Below, in pieces: positions 48,838 to 61,860 of a stretch of 64,000 nucleotides of DNA; within the stretch, counting starts at the first letter, position 1; each line of letters begins with the position of its first letter. The position numbers and the translations under genes are program-made. Origin of the DNA: Nelumbo lutea (Eukaryota > Streptophyta > Magnoliopsida > Proteales > Nelumbonaceae); the NCBI GenBank assembly GCA_022828595.1, contig JAKGHH010000003.1:14942934-15006933 (forward strand). The letters run 5' to 3'. The notes beneath the pieces are model-generated. The model was given only the letters and a program-made list of their open reading frames with translations, searched no databases and had not been told where the DNA came from.

Positions 48838-51800
48838 TAATTAGTATTGTCAGATAGATTATCCCCATCAAAGAAAGGGAATAAATTTAAGTATAAGACC
48901 CAGAGCTATAGTCAAAAAGATTTGATCAATTCGGAAACTGATATTTAATTAGTACACAATCTGATAAAGTTGATTGAATATTGATTACTAACATGAGCTT
49001 TGATCCAAAATAGGGCATAAAAATACGGCTCGCTGTTGCATTCAAAATCCAAATCCGAAGGGCATCATTAGCTCGCTCGCTCTCTCTCTCTCTCTAACAA
49101 GATTTGGTGGGTCATCTCACCTATTGTTAAATGCAACTCCTGAAATAAGTAATATTATTTATTGTCATATTTCTTTTTAGAGAACACAAGGCAATAAGTA
49201 GTCTTCTCCATAGATTTTGAGTGATCTTAGCTTTCTAGATTACTATAGAATTATTATTTTGATACAAATGGGAACATTTTCAACATTTTTGTGGAAAAGG
49301 ATGTGAGAATTTTCATTTTGCAAAATCAAATTGCGCTTTTTCTCCGCTTAAAGAACAGATTAGGCAGCCAACTTCATTTCGTTTGACAACTTAATGGGAG
49401 ATTCAAAGTCATGAACATTCAGCAGATGGAGACCACCTACCTAATATATATATGTTGGGTGCATACATAAAATCCAATGGAGCTACTCTAAATCTGCAAA
49501 GAAAGCTATAGCGCTCCTAAATTTGTCTTACTTCTTATAAATAGTGCCTTCTGGCCCTCTAAATCCAGATGAAAATGATCTCTCTCTCTATATATATATA
49601 TAATTCTTGCGCTAGAGAGTTGCACATACAAGCCGCGATATGAGCTTTAAAAATTAATGATCCTAGGAGCAGCAATTAGTATGCAAGGGCCGAGGGCGTA
49701 TCTGGTTGCAATTTGCAACTTCATCTACATGTTTCGTTCCTTTACCCAACAAATTAAAAGCTTTTGATCAGGTGTCGAACCTTCAATTATATTTTGGACT
49801 GATCCACACTGTCGATCTAAAACCCCTTGATTTAGGACCATTAATTTTCTGACTGTGTTCACAGTTAAAATATATAGTTGCTGCATTAGTTAAAATTAAT
49901 TGAGTAGATATTAGTTTTAAGTCAAGTCTCTGATCTACTTTCCAGCAGAAATCTATTATTTTTAAGGATACATGCAAGTCTTGGACTGCATTTTCTAGTA
50001 CCAAGACTTGTCAAGATGGACAAATGTTTTACTGCTTTTGACAAGTTGCAGTGTTATCCCTTGAGAAGCGAGTCTGCTGATCAAGTTGAACAAACAGGAG
50101 ATCAGATTCAGTCCTCACAAAACATGCTCACAGTATTGTAATCACAGCCACAATTGCACCTTGTGTATTGGGAATATCTCCTCATGAATAAAAGCATATA
50201 AGTGCAGAGATGTTAAAGATTGTAAGGATAGTGTGAGCACCATATTGTGCGGACTGAGGACTGAACCCAAGTTCAACAAACAGACCATGGTTTTGGTTTA
50301 ACGTTTAAACCAGCCAATTAGGTTGCAGCAAACATTCACTACATGTATCCCGAATTCTACCTATGTATGTCTTTTGTGAGATATATGTAGAGTTTGGAAA
50401 AATTTTACAACCACATTATTATTCTTTTAATTGCACACATCCTTTAAAAAAGGTACTATTATATTTTGCTGAAAACAAAATAATTAGATACAATAGGATT
50501 GGATGAGCGGGGCAGAATGATCCCATATTTAGGTGTATAGAATTTAATACATAAATTAGATTCGTGTGGTGCTTAATTTTCTAACACCAAGGGGATGTTT
50601 TCCGGACAAGATATATATTGTGTGATGTATTTCAAAACTTTATGAGAATGATAATGCTTTTAAATTGTGAAGATTTAACCATGAATGAAAAACTGATTCC
50701 TCTGTCAGATGAATCAAAAAAGAAACCGATTCCCATCAAGGTGTTGACCGATGGAGTGCCAATAAGCAGGGATCGAAACGAGTCATTCACGATCTTGTCC
50801 ACTGGACACTGGTAAGATGGGAAGACTACCAAATATATATAAATATTAATTATTTCATTTCATGTATGTTCATAAATTATTCTTTTTGTCAAACATAAAA
50901 AAAAAATAATATTTATATAAATGGGCAAGTTGGTAAAAAATTTAATGATAAAAAAAAATAAAAGCACAAAATCTACAAATACGACGTTGATTGGGCATCA
51001 CAGGCCTATTAGACATAATGAATTGAATTGAAAGTTTGGAATAACCTTAAATTTCTAAATGATGCTTTGCAATTGCATGGTGTATAAATATAAATGCTCG
51101 ATCGGCATTGAATCGAGGCGGCCACATCCCACATGCATGTTTGCAAATTCTCATTCTCATTAATTATATATGGTCATAGTGCTATGTGCATCCATCATTC
51201 ACTATTAATTAATCAAAATCCAAAATTCAGGATCGATGCAAGGGATGGGAGTTATCTTATCTATCTATCTATCTATCGTTATATAATCTAATGTAGATAA
51301 TAGAGTACGAGAGACCCAATCCAAAATCAGTTATTCAATCTCCGCATCAAATACCCTGCTTTACATGGACAGCTAATTAAGCCTGGAATTGCAGCGAATA
51401 GGATTGATGCATTGTACAATGATAATTAAATCATTCGATGGATGGATGGATCAAAGGGATATTTCGTCATTAGATGTGTCTGCAGTAGGAGGAGGAGAAG
51501 GGCCGGGTCCAGTGATTGGACACTTGAGGTACCATCAAACGTTAACGGGAGGGCTGCAGTGTGGGGCAATCTAATGTTTCCTGTTAAATATGTATATATC
51601 GTGTCAATGTGACATGCACCAACTTGCGATTTCATGAAGGCAATAAAATGAAGTGGATGGAATTTATTCAGCAAATTAAAATTGTAAGTGACATGATATA
51701 ATGAGGGTCATGTGCCTTAGTACGACGATTCACTTGTGCTATATTAATTAGGATTCCATTCAGATCCAATTCCTCTCTACTCTCTCTGCTGATGATGCTT

Positions 51801-52964
51801 TTTCTATTATCATCATCATTATTATAGGATTGGAATCTCCGTATACATTATTTGTAATTCATCAAATCCATACAATAATAGAAATTATTGAGTAAGAATA
51901 TCTACGTTGATGTAATCTCTTTTTATGTTTAAATTGGTATATATACATGAACTAGCTCTTTTAGTTTGATCTTTAATTTTGTTTGATGATGAGGAGTGGG
52001 TTACAGTACTTTTTTTTTTCTTATTAATAATATAATTTCGCCCCCCCCCCCCTCTCTCTCTCTCTCTACATAGGATCCAGATCCAATTAAAAAGTAAAAA
52101 CCCGTACCCCACTCTGAATTGTTATGAATTTTCTCTGACACCAGCCCAACGATTAGAAAGGGGTCTCTCGCACATGATAGATCATTCATTGAATCACGAA
52201 CCTCAGTCTGGGTTAGTTGAGAGAAGATTATTATTATGTAGAACATATATATCAATGCACGTTACAAATTCTGTTTCTTTCTTATCAGATTAGTTCTAAG
52301 CATGGGCGACAATCAGTAACTCCTAGTCGCCAAATGGTTACTCTGTGTTGTGTGGGGGTGTATGTGACAGAGACACACATAAAAGAAATTAAAATTAAAA
52401 AAATAAAAATAAAAAGAATAAAAACAAACACAGAAAGAAAAGGACCCAATTGCTCTTTCTTATGTGCATTATGCATGCCTGCTCCAATGGGGACACCTTG
52501 TGTGAGAACCCATGGAAGTTTGTGGGGTAGAAATCAATTATTAGTTGTTAGAGGTCTTTGTATTTTGGAACAGGCAAACCGCGAAACAGTAGAATTCACA
52601 GAAAAGTTGCAGAAGAAGGCAGAATCGCTTAAATTATTATGTGCATACGTTTCAGTCTGATGGGAAATTAAGACCGGCCCATTTAGCATGTAATAAGGAG
52701 GATTTCTCTGTGTGGATCGCTTGTGAATGTACGACCACTATTGCCTTATAGATCAGCTGCCAAAAGAAGATGGATAGATTTTGAACATCAGAGTACTGTA
52801 ATTGCATGTTATCCTTGTTTATTGAAACACTAGTTTACCCTGTCTTACCCATGAAAATGGAAAAAGGAAAAGTTGTTTTCGAATCCAGGAGGAAGTACTG
52901 ATTTCCTTTTTTCTTCTCTAACAGTATGTTCACTGTTAATCGATCGGTTCCCAGTGATAATATC

Positions 52965-52968
<4 letters not shown>

Positions 52969-53016
<48 letters not shown>

Positions 53017-53069
53017 CAACCTCCTCCTCCTCCTCCTCCTCCTCCTCCTTCTTCTTCTTCTTCTTCTTT
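52969..53069. repeat. Compound microsatellite (TA)n - (CTC)n - (TTC)n
   Basis: About 21 TA units, a short gtgatcaa spacer, about ten CTC units at 53020-53049, then about seven TTC units. It lies 700 bp beyond the 3' end of the PRE gene. Confidence 0.95.
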
Positions 53070-53773
53070 AATAAATATAATGTAAATTCCTTATCAAACG
53101 CTAGCTGAAGATAAGCAAATGGCGGTTAAGTTAAGATCTTGTGATCGTCAATTTTGAAGGCAAATAGCTCAGTGATGTTAACATCACGGGCTCCATCCCC
53201 TCCTAACTCACACTCCAAATTTTGGTATATATGGGGTCGACTCCACGTCACGTGTTGAACTACATGACTTATGGCTTAAATTAACGTAGTCGTCTACCTC
53301 ACGGATTCTACTTTAATTGTTTCATATGAGTTCCCCATACGTTAATAAAAAAGCATAGCATTAATCAACTTGATTAAACCTCCGCTACTGTTCTTTGATA
53401 ACCTGAAGATGTGAATTAGCCTATGCAGAGTGTCACAAGCAACGCGTAAGATAATCTTAAAATTAGGGCACAAACCATTATTTTTAATGTAGCTTAATGT
53501 ATCGAAATTGACGACGACGTCGTTGGAGGAGTTGTTGTAAAAGTAAAAGGATGGAGAGATTTACGAGAGAAGAAGCTTTTTGGTGAGTGCAAATAGTAGT
53601 TTATTATATAGCTAGACTTAAAAATTACTACACCTCTTTGCATTAATGGGATGTCCTTGAAGCTCAATTCCATCTCCCCGGCGTACTAACAAACCCTAGA
53701 AAAAGGGAAGAAAGAAGGGGGGAAAAGAGAGAGAGAGAGAGAGAAATAGAGAGAGAATACAGAGGTGGATCGG

Positions 53774-54312
53774 TTACATGAGTAGACTCCTAATAATAGC
53801 TGCTTGGGCACTACTGGCGTCTGTTGTGGCCAATAACTCCGATAATCGCTCACTCAGGTCATCTACCTCTCTGTGTAAACTCCTAATGTAGTTGCATGTC
53901 TCCTGTAGGACCATGGAGGCGGATACCTGCAATAAAACAAGATTGAATCTTAATTAGCAACTAATCAGGAGCATTAGACTGGATAGAGCTTGCTAAACTA
54001 TGTAACAGCTGGCACAGTCCAACAACAACATTTCTAGTCCCACAGCTCAACTGTAGCTGATTAGGTACACCACAAACAAATAAAGATTAAAAAGGAGGAT
54101 GGATTCGTGGGCATGATTCAAGGCTTAAATGCATAAGCAAAGGTAGACCACACAAATGTAGATAAGAAGAGGGAACCCCAAATCACCTTGTCCGATCGCC
54201 TATCACGAATTTCTGGAAGAAGTTGTTGCAACTTGGATACAAGGTCGTTGATCTGATCATCAGTGATCCTCGAATTCCCTGACTGTCTGGAGCGCGACCT
54301 TCTGCTCGACAT
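53774..54312 (-). CDS. PRE: Atypical (non-DNA-binding) HLH protein, PRE/KIDARI/ATBS1 family, 92 aa
   Basis: Growth-promoting HLH regulator. Family knowledge: PRE proteins lack a functional basic region, heterodimerise with inhibitory HLH/bHLH proteins such as IBH1, HFR1 and PAR1, and so release cell-elongation programmes downstream of brassinosteroid, gibberellin, auxin and light. Two exons, 54187-54312 (42 codons) and 53774-53926 (50 codons plus stop), are separated by a 260-bp GT-AG intron in phase 0. Seen: the Ser/Arg-rich N-terminus [15 protein letters not shown], helix 1 [18 protein letters not shown], the loop RDRRSDK, and helix 2 [20 protein letters not shown] extending into a leucine-spaced tail [16 protein letters not shown]. 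The intron falls between loop and helix 2, and the total length of 92 aa equals the usual PRE size. No break is present. The upstream minus strand (54313-54780) is strongly pyrimidine-rich, probably leader and core promoter. Confidence 0.95.
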
Positions 54313-55440
54313 TTTCTCAGTGTGCTGTGTGTATCTGTGTCACTCTATTTAAAAGAGATTGAAGATGGGCAACACAACCCAGAGAGAGAAAATGTGGAAT
54401 AGGTTTGTCAGACAGAAAGATTATTAGGAAGAGGGGTATGGAAGAATTGTGCCAGTTTGAGTGAGAGATAGAGGGAGACGGGAGGAGAGGAGAGTCAGTG
54501 AGAGAGTGTGAGAGAGAGAGGAGAGAGCGAAAAGAATGTAAGAAAGCAGGTTATAGAGAGGGAGATATAAAAGAGATACGAAGAAGAAGAGGAAAAAGAA
54601 TGAGCTGAGGAAGAGAGTGGTGGGGGGGAAGGGAAGAAGAGCACAATAACACAGCACAAGTAGTGTTGGGGGTGAAGAAGACAAGTGCATGGGAGAAAGC
54701 AGTGGGCTAGTCTTGTTTTTAAATAGAGTTAGAAAGAGAGAGAGAGAGAAAGAGGGAATCAGTTGTAGAGATACGCCATGCTGTCCCCGCCTCTTCTCCT
54801 CATGTCCTCCAAGTTGAAGATTGATTTCAAGTGGGCCAATGGAAATGTGCTTGTTTTTGAGCCAACGACCTGGGCCTCCTTTATGTGTCAGACTCAACAC
54901 GCCAGACCATGTTATTTTATTATTTTGAAATTTTGAATATCAAATACGTAAGAAAATTGAAATTCGGTCCATTTCAAGATGTCGAGAAAAATCTCAGCAA
55001 TCGCTCTCCCTTTTCTTGTTTGGGTTTGAGACACAACTACGTGATCCAGTGTGGGCTGCATAGTTGACCTCTCAAAAACTCATATCCACACTCTTCCCAG
55101 CTCGGCCTACAACTTGACACGTGGAGCCTAGTAAGCTACTATGTTACATCAAACCTATTTTCGGCCAACGATTTCTATTTCTTTTAAAGCGATGTTGAAC
55201 AAAGCACTTATCCATAAGGATAAGAGCTCTCAACCGTCAGATCTATGTGAGAGTGGGGTTTAGTGTTGGTGGGCCGGATTACCAATACACCGGGGTTGGG
55301 TTGATGTTATTAATATTTTACAACCGGCAAAAAATTAACAGAGTGGTCCTCAATCATCTTCGTACTTCATTCATGGCTCATAGGGTTCAATCCTGATCTG
55401 ATGCGGTTATCATTGCTTTCCATTATCTTGCTCACGGTTG
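54313..55440 (-). promoter_or_regulatory. Upstream region of the PRE-like gene
   Basis: On the gene strand, 54313-54780 is dominated by CT-rich sequence, consistent with leader and proximal promoter. Beyond 54780 there is no coding sequence; a G-box-like cacgtgg occurs at 55118-55124. The long frame at 54424-54900 on the minus strand is a low-complexity Leu/Ser artefact of the CT-rich DNA. Confidence 0.45.
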
Positions 55441-55465
55441 AAGTACGACACAAAAATGTCACTAA

Positions 55466-55736
55466 AGTTGTGTTTGGTTGCAATGCAAATAAATTTTCAT
55501 TGATGCAAAACTATGAAGTAGAATAAAGTAAATTAATACAAATGATTCAAGTGTAAATTTTGATCTATTTTTGTTTTAAATTTTAATATATTTTATTTTA
55601 TTGCAGTGTAAATAAAGTAAATTAATACATGAAGTAGAATAAAATAAAATTCAAAACAAAATTAAATGATAATTTGCATTTTTTCCATTTGTACTCCCAT
55701 ACTACAAATAAAACTGCACTGCAACCAAACACAACT
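55466..55736. mobile_element. Harbinger-like MITE, 271 bp, complete
   Basis: Terminal inverted repeats agttgtgtttggttgcaatg and agttgtgtttggttgcagtg (reverse complement of the right end) differ at one base. TAA flanks both sides (55463-55465 and 55737-55739). No coding capacity. A 5'-shortened relative is at 44125-44361. Confidence 0.88.
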
Positions 55737-56389
55737 TAAAAAAAACAACAACAACAATGTCTAGCCTTTAAGGCTTCAGAAATTAAAAAAAAAAAGTCTA
55801 ATCTTAGACCACAAAAATGACCATATGAACAGCTTCAGGTTTAAGTACTTTCACATCTCAGTGAAATCTTTTTCAGTAGGTCTGGTACTTTCGGCCGGAC
55901 TCAACCCTGAACTTGAACCGGCACCAGTTGAACGGTAGTACTCAATTTCAATTTTCAAACTTCAATTTGGGCTTGGGTTGAAAGCAAATTATAATTGAAT
56001 TCCCAAACCGAGTTCTTCTTGGTTTAGTTATGTGGAGAATGAGCAACCTAACCTTACTACGGAAATATGTTTTTGAGTATTAGTATGTAATTAAAATTTA
56101 TTATTGTAAGATCATAATTAAGCTTTTGGTTTGATTGTGATGAGAATTTTGTTCTTTTTTTTTTTTAAGGCGATGAGAATCTTGTTCTTTAATCTAAAAA
56201 AACACTTGATTCACATCTTAACAATCTTAATTTAATTACATTTGTTAAGCTATACATTACTGTCATACATAGAGCTAAACAAATAGATTAGATTCAAGAA
56301 GTTGCAGTGCCGTTGTGATTTGTGAAGCCGGGTGTGGATTAGGATTAGCTAATCACGGGAGGACTATTGAAATCTTAGGGTCAATCTTT

Positions 56390-56449
56390 ATTAGATTGGT
56401 CCTGAACCTGACTGACTGATTAACTAGTCAGGTTCAGGACCAATCTAAT
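56390..56449. repeat. Perfect 24-bp inverted repeat with 12-nt loop
   Basis: The left arm 56390-56413 (attagattggtcctgaacct then gact) and right arm 56426-56449 are exact reverse complements. The loop is gactgattaact. The flanks are ordinary AT-rich DNA. Arm and loop are too short for a normal plant pre-miRNA; it may be a small foldback or the stem of a larger element. Confidence 0.85.
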
Positions 56450-58889
56450 TAGAACTGATCATTTGGATTAATATAATCATTAGCGCATTTATGAAAGTTC
56501 GTATATAGGTTGGAAGGAGGATTCAGAAACTTGGTATATAGACATATATATAGAAGAGAGGATTATTATTAGTTAAGGTGTATATTTTTTAATTAAATTA
56601 AATAAGATAAAACAATACATACAAGTAGGGGTGTCAATTGGACTGGATTTGGTCCAATCCGGTTCAGCCCAATGAATATTTTGGACCATTTTGGACCAGC
56701 CCAGAGATTGTTCAATTTGCTCAAATTCTTGTTAATTTAGATTGGTTTCAACTCAAATCTGGACCATTGACACTTATGTTCTTATCTTTTTTTAATTAAT
56801 GGACCAAATATTGGCTCAATCCAATATAAATTCATTATGGATAGACCAGGCCCAATCCAATATGTCATATTGGTCTGTCCAGTCTATCCAAATTCAAAGG
56901 AAATCTTTATATCCCTATACCCTTGCCCTCTTTTCTAGTCCTGCCAGATTTGAAGATAAAAAGTTTGTTACAGCTTACACGTACGCTCAAGAATTTAAAT
57001 GGAGGTGGAAACAAAGTAGTTTTAGCAATAAATTATAAATAGTGTTAATAATTAAACTTTTACAGGTTGAACGGGGTTCACAGCTGACGAGTTGCCACTT
57101 GTACACATATCATTACCAAATGTACCGTCTCAATGATATCTACTCGTAGCACTAGTACTTTAGTGTTTGTACATTTGATAAAATCTTTGTGCCTTTCAAC
57201 GTAAGAACTTGTATCAAATCTTCTTATTCTATAGTTTATATCAATATTTTCAATTTATTGTACTAATTGAATCATTGTTTGTCTAGAGACCTATTACACT
57301 AATTGAATTGTTATTTGGGTTGGATTTTATGTTCATTTTCCATCAAAGTGCTTGTTTGTAAAAAACCATTGACTTGGCCAACAACATGGTGACCTAGCTA
57401 ACCACACCATTGAATCATTTGATTTGTTTAGTAGGGCAATGGAATAAACATTAATTTTCTCTTTTCATAATTTTTGTATATCCATTTCCATCATTTAACA
57501 AACATGAAAGTGGTTTCATTGCTAAGACTGTTTTAAATTTTGTATTCCCTTTCTATCATTAATGAAAATTCTTCTTATTTATCATACTTAAAAACCGGTT
57601 TTGTTTCCAAGTCGATTTTCAATATACAAGTTTTTATACTATTGAAATTGTTATTCATGAATTTAATTAGTGAAATTTAATGATGAGAAATAAAATACAT
57701 TAAACATATGATTCAATGAGAGAGAACGAAATCAAATAAAATATAGTATTCAATTTACAATTTACATCTTCATAATATATATATATTATGAAGAGATGGA
57801 TATTTTAAGTCAAGAAAAAGTTTAAAAGCCCTATAGATCTATTGCCACTTTGTGTAGATTCCAAGTAAATTGTAATTTCATCTACAAATCAACATGTTTC
57901 TTAAAGTGTCTAGAGTAGTTAAAGCTATCCAACTAAATACTTCATGCAATTTCTATTCCAATTTATTAAGTTATGTGATTTATATATGTTTATTTAGACA
58001 CATTGTGAGTTATAAAAAAAAGTAGACATGTTGTGTAGTTATTTAAGATGCATAGAAGAATTCCATTTATGCCGTCTTATACAATTCAGCAAGAAATTAA
58101 TAATGGAGGGCTCAATTTGTCCTGTTTTTAATCTCATTTTAAACAATCAACAAAATATTTGATTTTTCCTCAAATTCAAATAAAAAAGCATTAACACATG
58201 GGAAAAATACTTCTTATAGATTTTCTAAAAACTCCAAAGGTTTTTAATGATTTTTTCAAAAATAAAAGTCACTAATTTGTAAATCCTTTTCTAACTTGTC
58301 CTATAATTGCTCCTTTACCTTCTCTTGTGACTCAAAAGAATTGACTTTGAATTTTATAAATCTTTTTTAGGGTATATTCATTTGAGCAACATTTGAAATA
58401 GAGGAATTACATTTTCTTTTTCCCTTTTTTTTGCTCCATGAGGCTACACAACAGGGGTGGTCCATCCCCTAAACCCATAACACTCTAACCTAGGTGTAGG
58501 TGGGATTTGATTCTAAGTCTTTCAACTACAACCACCAAGAGACCTCACTGACTAGCCAATTGTGCCTTGTATATAGAAGAACCACATTTAAAACTTATTT
58601 GATAAGGAAAACTCTTTCATCTTTAAAAAGATTTTTCAATTTCCAACCCTATTTTTTGTTCTTAATTTTAGTTCTCATGTTATTCAGAGCCTTCTTATCA
58701 ATTATGCCATGAATAATTGGAACACTCAAAAATGGGATGCCCATAATGTTAGAAATCAATTTTTAAAGCCTATATGGCAATATTTTTTTAGAAAAAAATG
58801 ACTTTTTGAAATGGATGCTTCGTATGAGGCAAACTTAAACATCTTGAGATTAGGTAGAAACTACTTATAAACCAATGAAAAAAGCTAAC

Positions 58890-59390
58890 CCAAAAACCCC
58901 TATTTTAAAAACTGGGCCAAATCGGACGATCGGATTGTTTGACTTGGGAACCGGTCATAATTTTGGGTCCAAACTATGTCTACTAACTCGGGTGGTGAAT
59001 CGTTAAACTATTCGCCCAAGCAGTGGTTTGCGGGTTTTTGGTCAATTAACTCCTCTCTCTCTCTCTCTCTCTCTACCCCTATTCTATTTTACTATTTCGA
59101 CACACTTTCTCTTTATCACCTCTCACCTTTTATCTCTCCCCCGTCTCCTATCTCCTAATACAATAAATGTGTTAGCATAGGCTTTTAAGTTTTAAACATT
59201 GATTTTAATGGAACGACTAGAACAAAAATTATAGATTAGAATATGAATCTAATATGGACATTACGAGGTTTATTTCTAAAAAAAAATAATGTTGTGGGCC
59301 AAATGTTCAACCTGGATGGTTGAACCACTAACCTTGAAATTGATGGTCAAAGTGGTTCCGTTTTTTGTTAGTTTTTAAAACCTTTCCAAA
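58890..59390. mobile_element. Probable MITE related to 38619-38920, expanded
   Basis: Left end attttaaaaactgggccaaa and reverse complement of the right end ggttttaaaaactaacaaaa resemble the termini of the other two members. The interior has mirrored words for 'cggttcaa' type sequence and carries a CT microsatellite (59052-59075). Borders are approximate. Confidence 0.45.
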
Positions 59391-59742
59391 AACCAAAATC
59401 AAAATTATGGAGCTACACTCAAAATCCACATTTTAAAATCACTAGAAATTAAGCATATGCATTGCACGTGAGAAATTTTTCTTCATATTAATTACTTGAA
59501 TTTTAGATATATCATAGTTAAGATAGAAATAAAAAATTAACAAAAGTAATAGTATGATTAAAAATAAAATTAAATATTTATTATTTAATTATGACATCAT
59601 GGGTTTTTTTGAAAAGTTGGATCATTGACCCACCATTTAGATAAGAAATATCTTTGCTTTTGGATTAGTTTTAAATTAGGAAAAATTATAGTTGGAGCCA
59701 GTTGTACATTTAAAATTAGGTTACAAGTTGGTCCATAAACTA

Positions 59743-59792
<50 letters not shown>

Positions 59793-60635
59793 CTCCCTTA
59801 CTCTCTCACTCACAGTCATCTTTATCTGCTTAACAAGTATGTGATCTGAAAATAAATAAAATGGTTTTTGGTTTCTATATTACGTTCTCTATATCAATTT
59901 CCCTCATTCTCTCTCTACCTATCATTCTCCCTCAATCTCTCCCATTCTCTTTTTCGATCAATCTCCCATTCTCCCTCAATTTCTATCGTTCTCTCTCAGT
60001 TTCTCTCCCACTCCCTCTCTCATTTTTTTTCTTATACTTATATGACATTAATCAGACCATATAAAAAAGTATGAGACCAACTTGGTATGGTTAAAAAATT
60101 ATTACACCAATTTGATAAAAATTCACAAGAAGCTATTGGTTATGAAATTTACACGAATTGGAGAATGATAGAGATTGATGGAAAATGAGATATTGACTGA
60201 GAGGGAGAGTGAGGAAGAAGAATGAGAGAGAGAGAGAGATGTTTTGATTTGGCTACAGACCGAAGTTGAGATAGTGGGAGAGACAGAGGGAGCGGGAGAT
60301 CGAGAGATGACTGTGAAAGTGAGAAGGGAGGGAGATCGAGAGACAGAAGGAGTTGAATAGAAACTAAAAACTATTTTCAATATAGGTTTTTTGCAATGTC
60401 CAACAAGGACTAAGAGTTCCATGTTGGCAACAACCACATAAGCCTCCGATGACATGGCAGGGTTTTTTATAATTTGAAATGTAAAGCTGGTTGTCAAAGT
60501 TTTATTGGTTTCTGGACCAACCTACAACCTAATTTTAAATATACAACTGAATTTGACTATAATTTTTTCTTTAAATTATATACTTCATTTACATTATATA
60601 AAATACTTTTTACTTATCACACTTAATTTTTGTTC

Positions 60636-60764
60636 GTCCATGGTATCATTTGACCCAAACCACTAATCCGCCATTTAAAAATAAAAATTAGATATGCATT
60701 GAATTTTGTCTTACATTTTGTTTGTCCATGGTATCATTTGACCCAAACCACTAATCACATTGAA
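60636..60764. repeat. Direct repeat, period 88 bp
   Basis: gtccatggtatcatttgacc followed by caaaccactaatc occurs at 60636 and again at 60724, and the following gaattttgtcttacattt is also duplicated (60700 and 60761). It lies in AT-rich DNA. Confidence 0.85.
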
Positions 60765-60989
60765 TTTTGTCTTACATTTCCATCATTGATAACATTATTT
60801 CTTATGTATAAAACTTATTTTTGTTCAACATAATGAATGCACAATATTAGATATGCACCCAATATTTTATTTTTTATAAACATACAACATTAGATATGTG
60901 CCCAAAATTTTTTCTCTCTTTTTTATTTTTGTGATTCTTTTTATTTTCTACTATTAAAAATTTTATTATTTTACTATGATACCATTTCA

Positions 60990-61860
60990 TTCCTAGGTAG
61001 ATTTTGACTTTGACATTCCATTTTCATCATTAATAAAAATACTTCTTACATTTCATAATTATTTATTTTAATTTTTTATTATTTAATTATGACATTATTT
61101 ATTAATCCATTTGACCCTAAATGGTCGGATTTCTTACCCACCACCAGGAGGGAAGAAAATAGTTATGTTTTCAAATTACTTTTCAAAATATTTATTTTTG
61201 TTATTGGATTTAATTTTGTAAATATTTATTTTCCCAAATGGTCGGATTTAATTTTCAAAAAAAAACAACAACAAAATATTTATTTCAAAATAGTTTTGGA
61301 AATAAAAATAGTTTTGCAATAGAAAATATTTTTGTTATTTAAAATTTGTATGATTTTTTCAAATTATTGATTTAATTACAAGAATTTAATGATGAGAAAA
61401 ATATATCTTAAATATAGGATTTAATGAGAGAGAATAGGAAAATATTTTTATTTCCAATTGGTTTTAAATTTTACACTCCATTTCCATCATTAATAATTTT
61501 TTTTTTATTTATCATACTTATCATTGTTTAATATATATGTTAAAAATGTTTCCAATTTTCTTTTTAATTTATATATTTTTTTTCATTTTATCTATTTTTT
61601 ATTTAATTTAATTATGGAAAAATGGATTAACCCATTTGACCCAAAATGATTTAATTTCTTACCACCACCTAGTTGAAAACACTATTTTTTCTAGGTAGAT
61701 TTTAAAGGTATAAGCTTTTATGTTATTTGAATTATTAATTTATTAAGTATTGATTTAATTAATAGAACTTAATGATGAGAAGAAACAAAAATGACTTAAA
61801 TATATGATTCAGTGAACATGAATGCAAGTTAATAACTTAAATGTTGGAGTTAATGAGTGA
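60990..61860. repeat. Degenerate tandem repeat of about 0.4 kb units
   Basis: Phrases recur in order at roughly 400-bp spacing: ccat-tttcatcattaataa (about 61019, 61489), atttgaccc-aaatg (about 61109, 61637), and aatttaatgatgaga / acttaatgatgaga (about 61384, 61768) followed by a 'gagagaat' or 'gagtgagaat' phrase. A further related piece is at about 57480-57735, so this is a dispersed family. Confidence 0.55.

Larger units (their letters stand above)
46100..53770. other. Intergenic, no gene recognised
   Basis: About 7.6 kb with only short frames. Contents seen: a (CAT)n run at about 47735-47769, an 8-bp tandem repeat at 48295-48350, a MITE at 48719-48837, a CT run at 49078-49096, a TATC run at 51252-51277, a C-run and CT-run at 52040-52067, and the compound microsatellite at 52969-53069. 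A 65-codon plus-strand frame at 50618-50815 has no recognised match. Confidence 0.5.

Noticed and set aside
52217..52660. 147-codon plus-strand frame
   Set aside because: It contains a long Lys/Ile/Thr run from A-rich DNA and has no family resemblance or exon signals.
54424..54900. 158-codon minus-strand frame upstream of the PRE gene
   Set aside because: Low-complexity Leu/Ser/Pro reading of CT-rich leader and promoter DNA.
56390..56449. Hairpin as a plant miRNA precursor
   Set aside because: The stem is only 24 bp with a 12-nt loop, and neither arm matches a conserved miRNA that I know.
59868..60497. Several Ser/Leu-rich frames on both strands
   Set aside because: All are readings of CT/GA-rich simple sequence.
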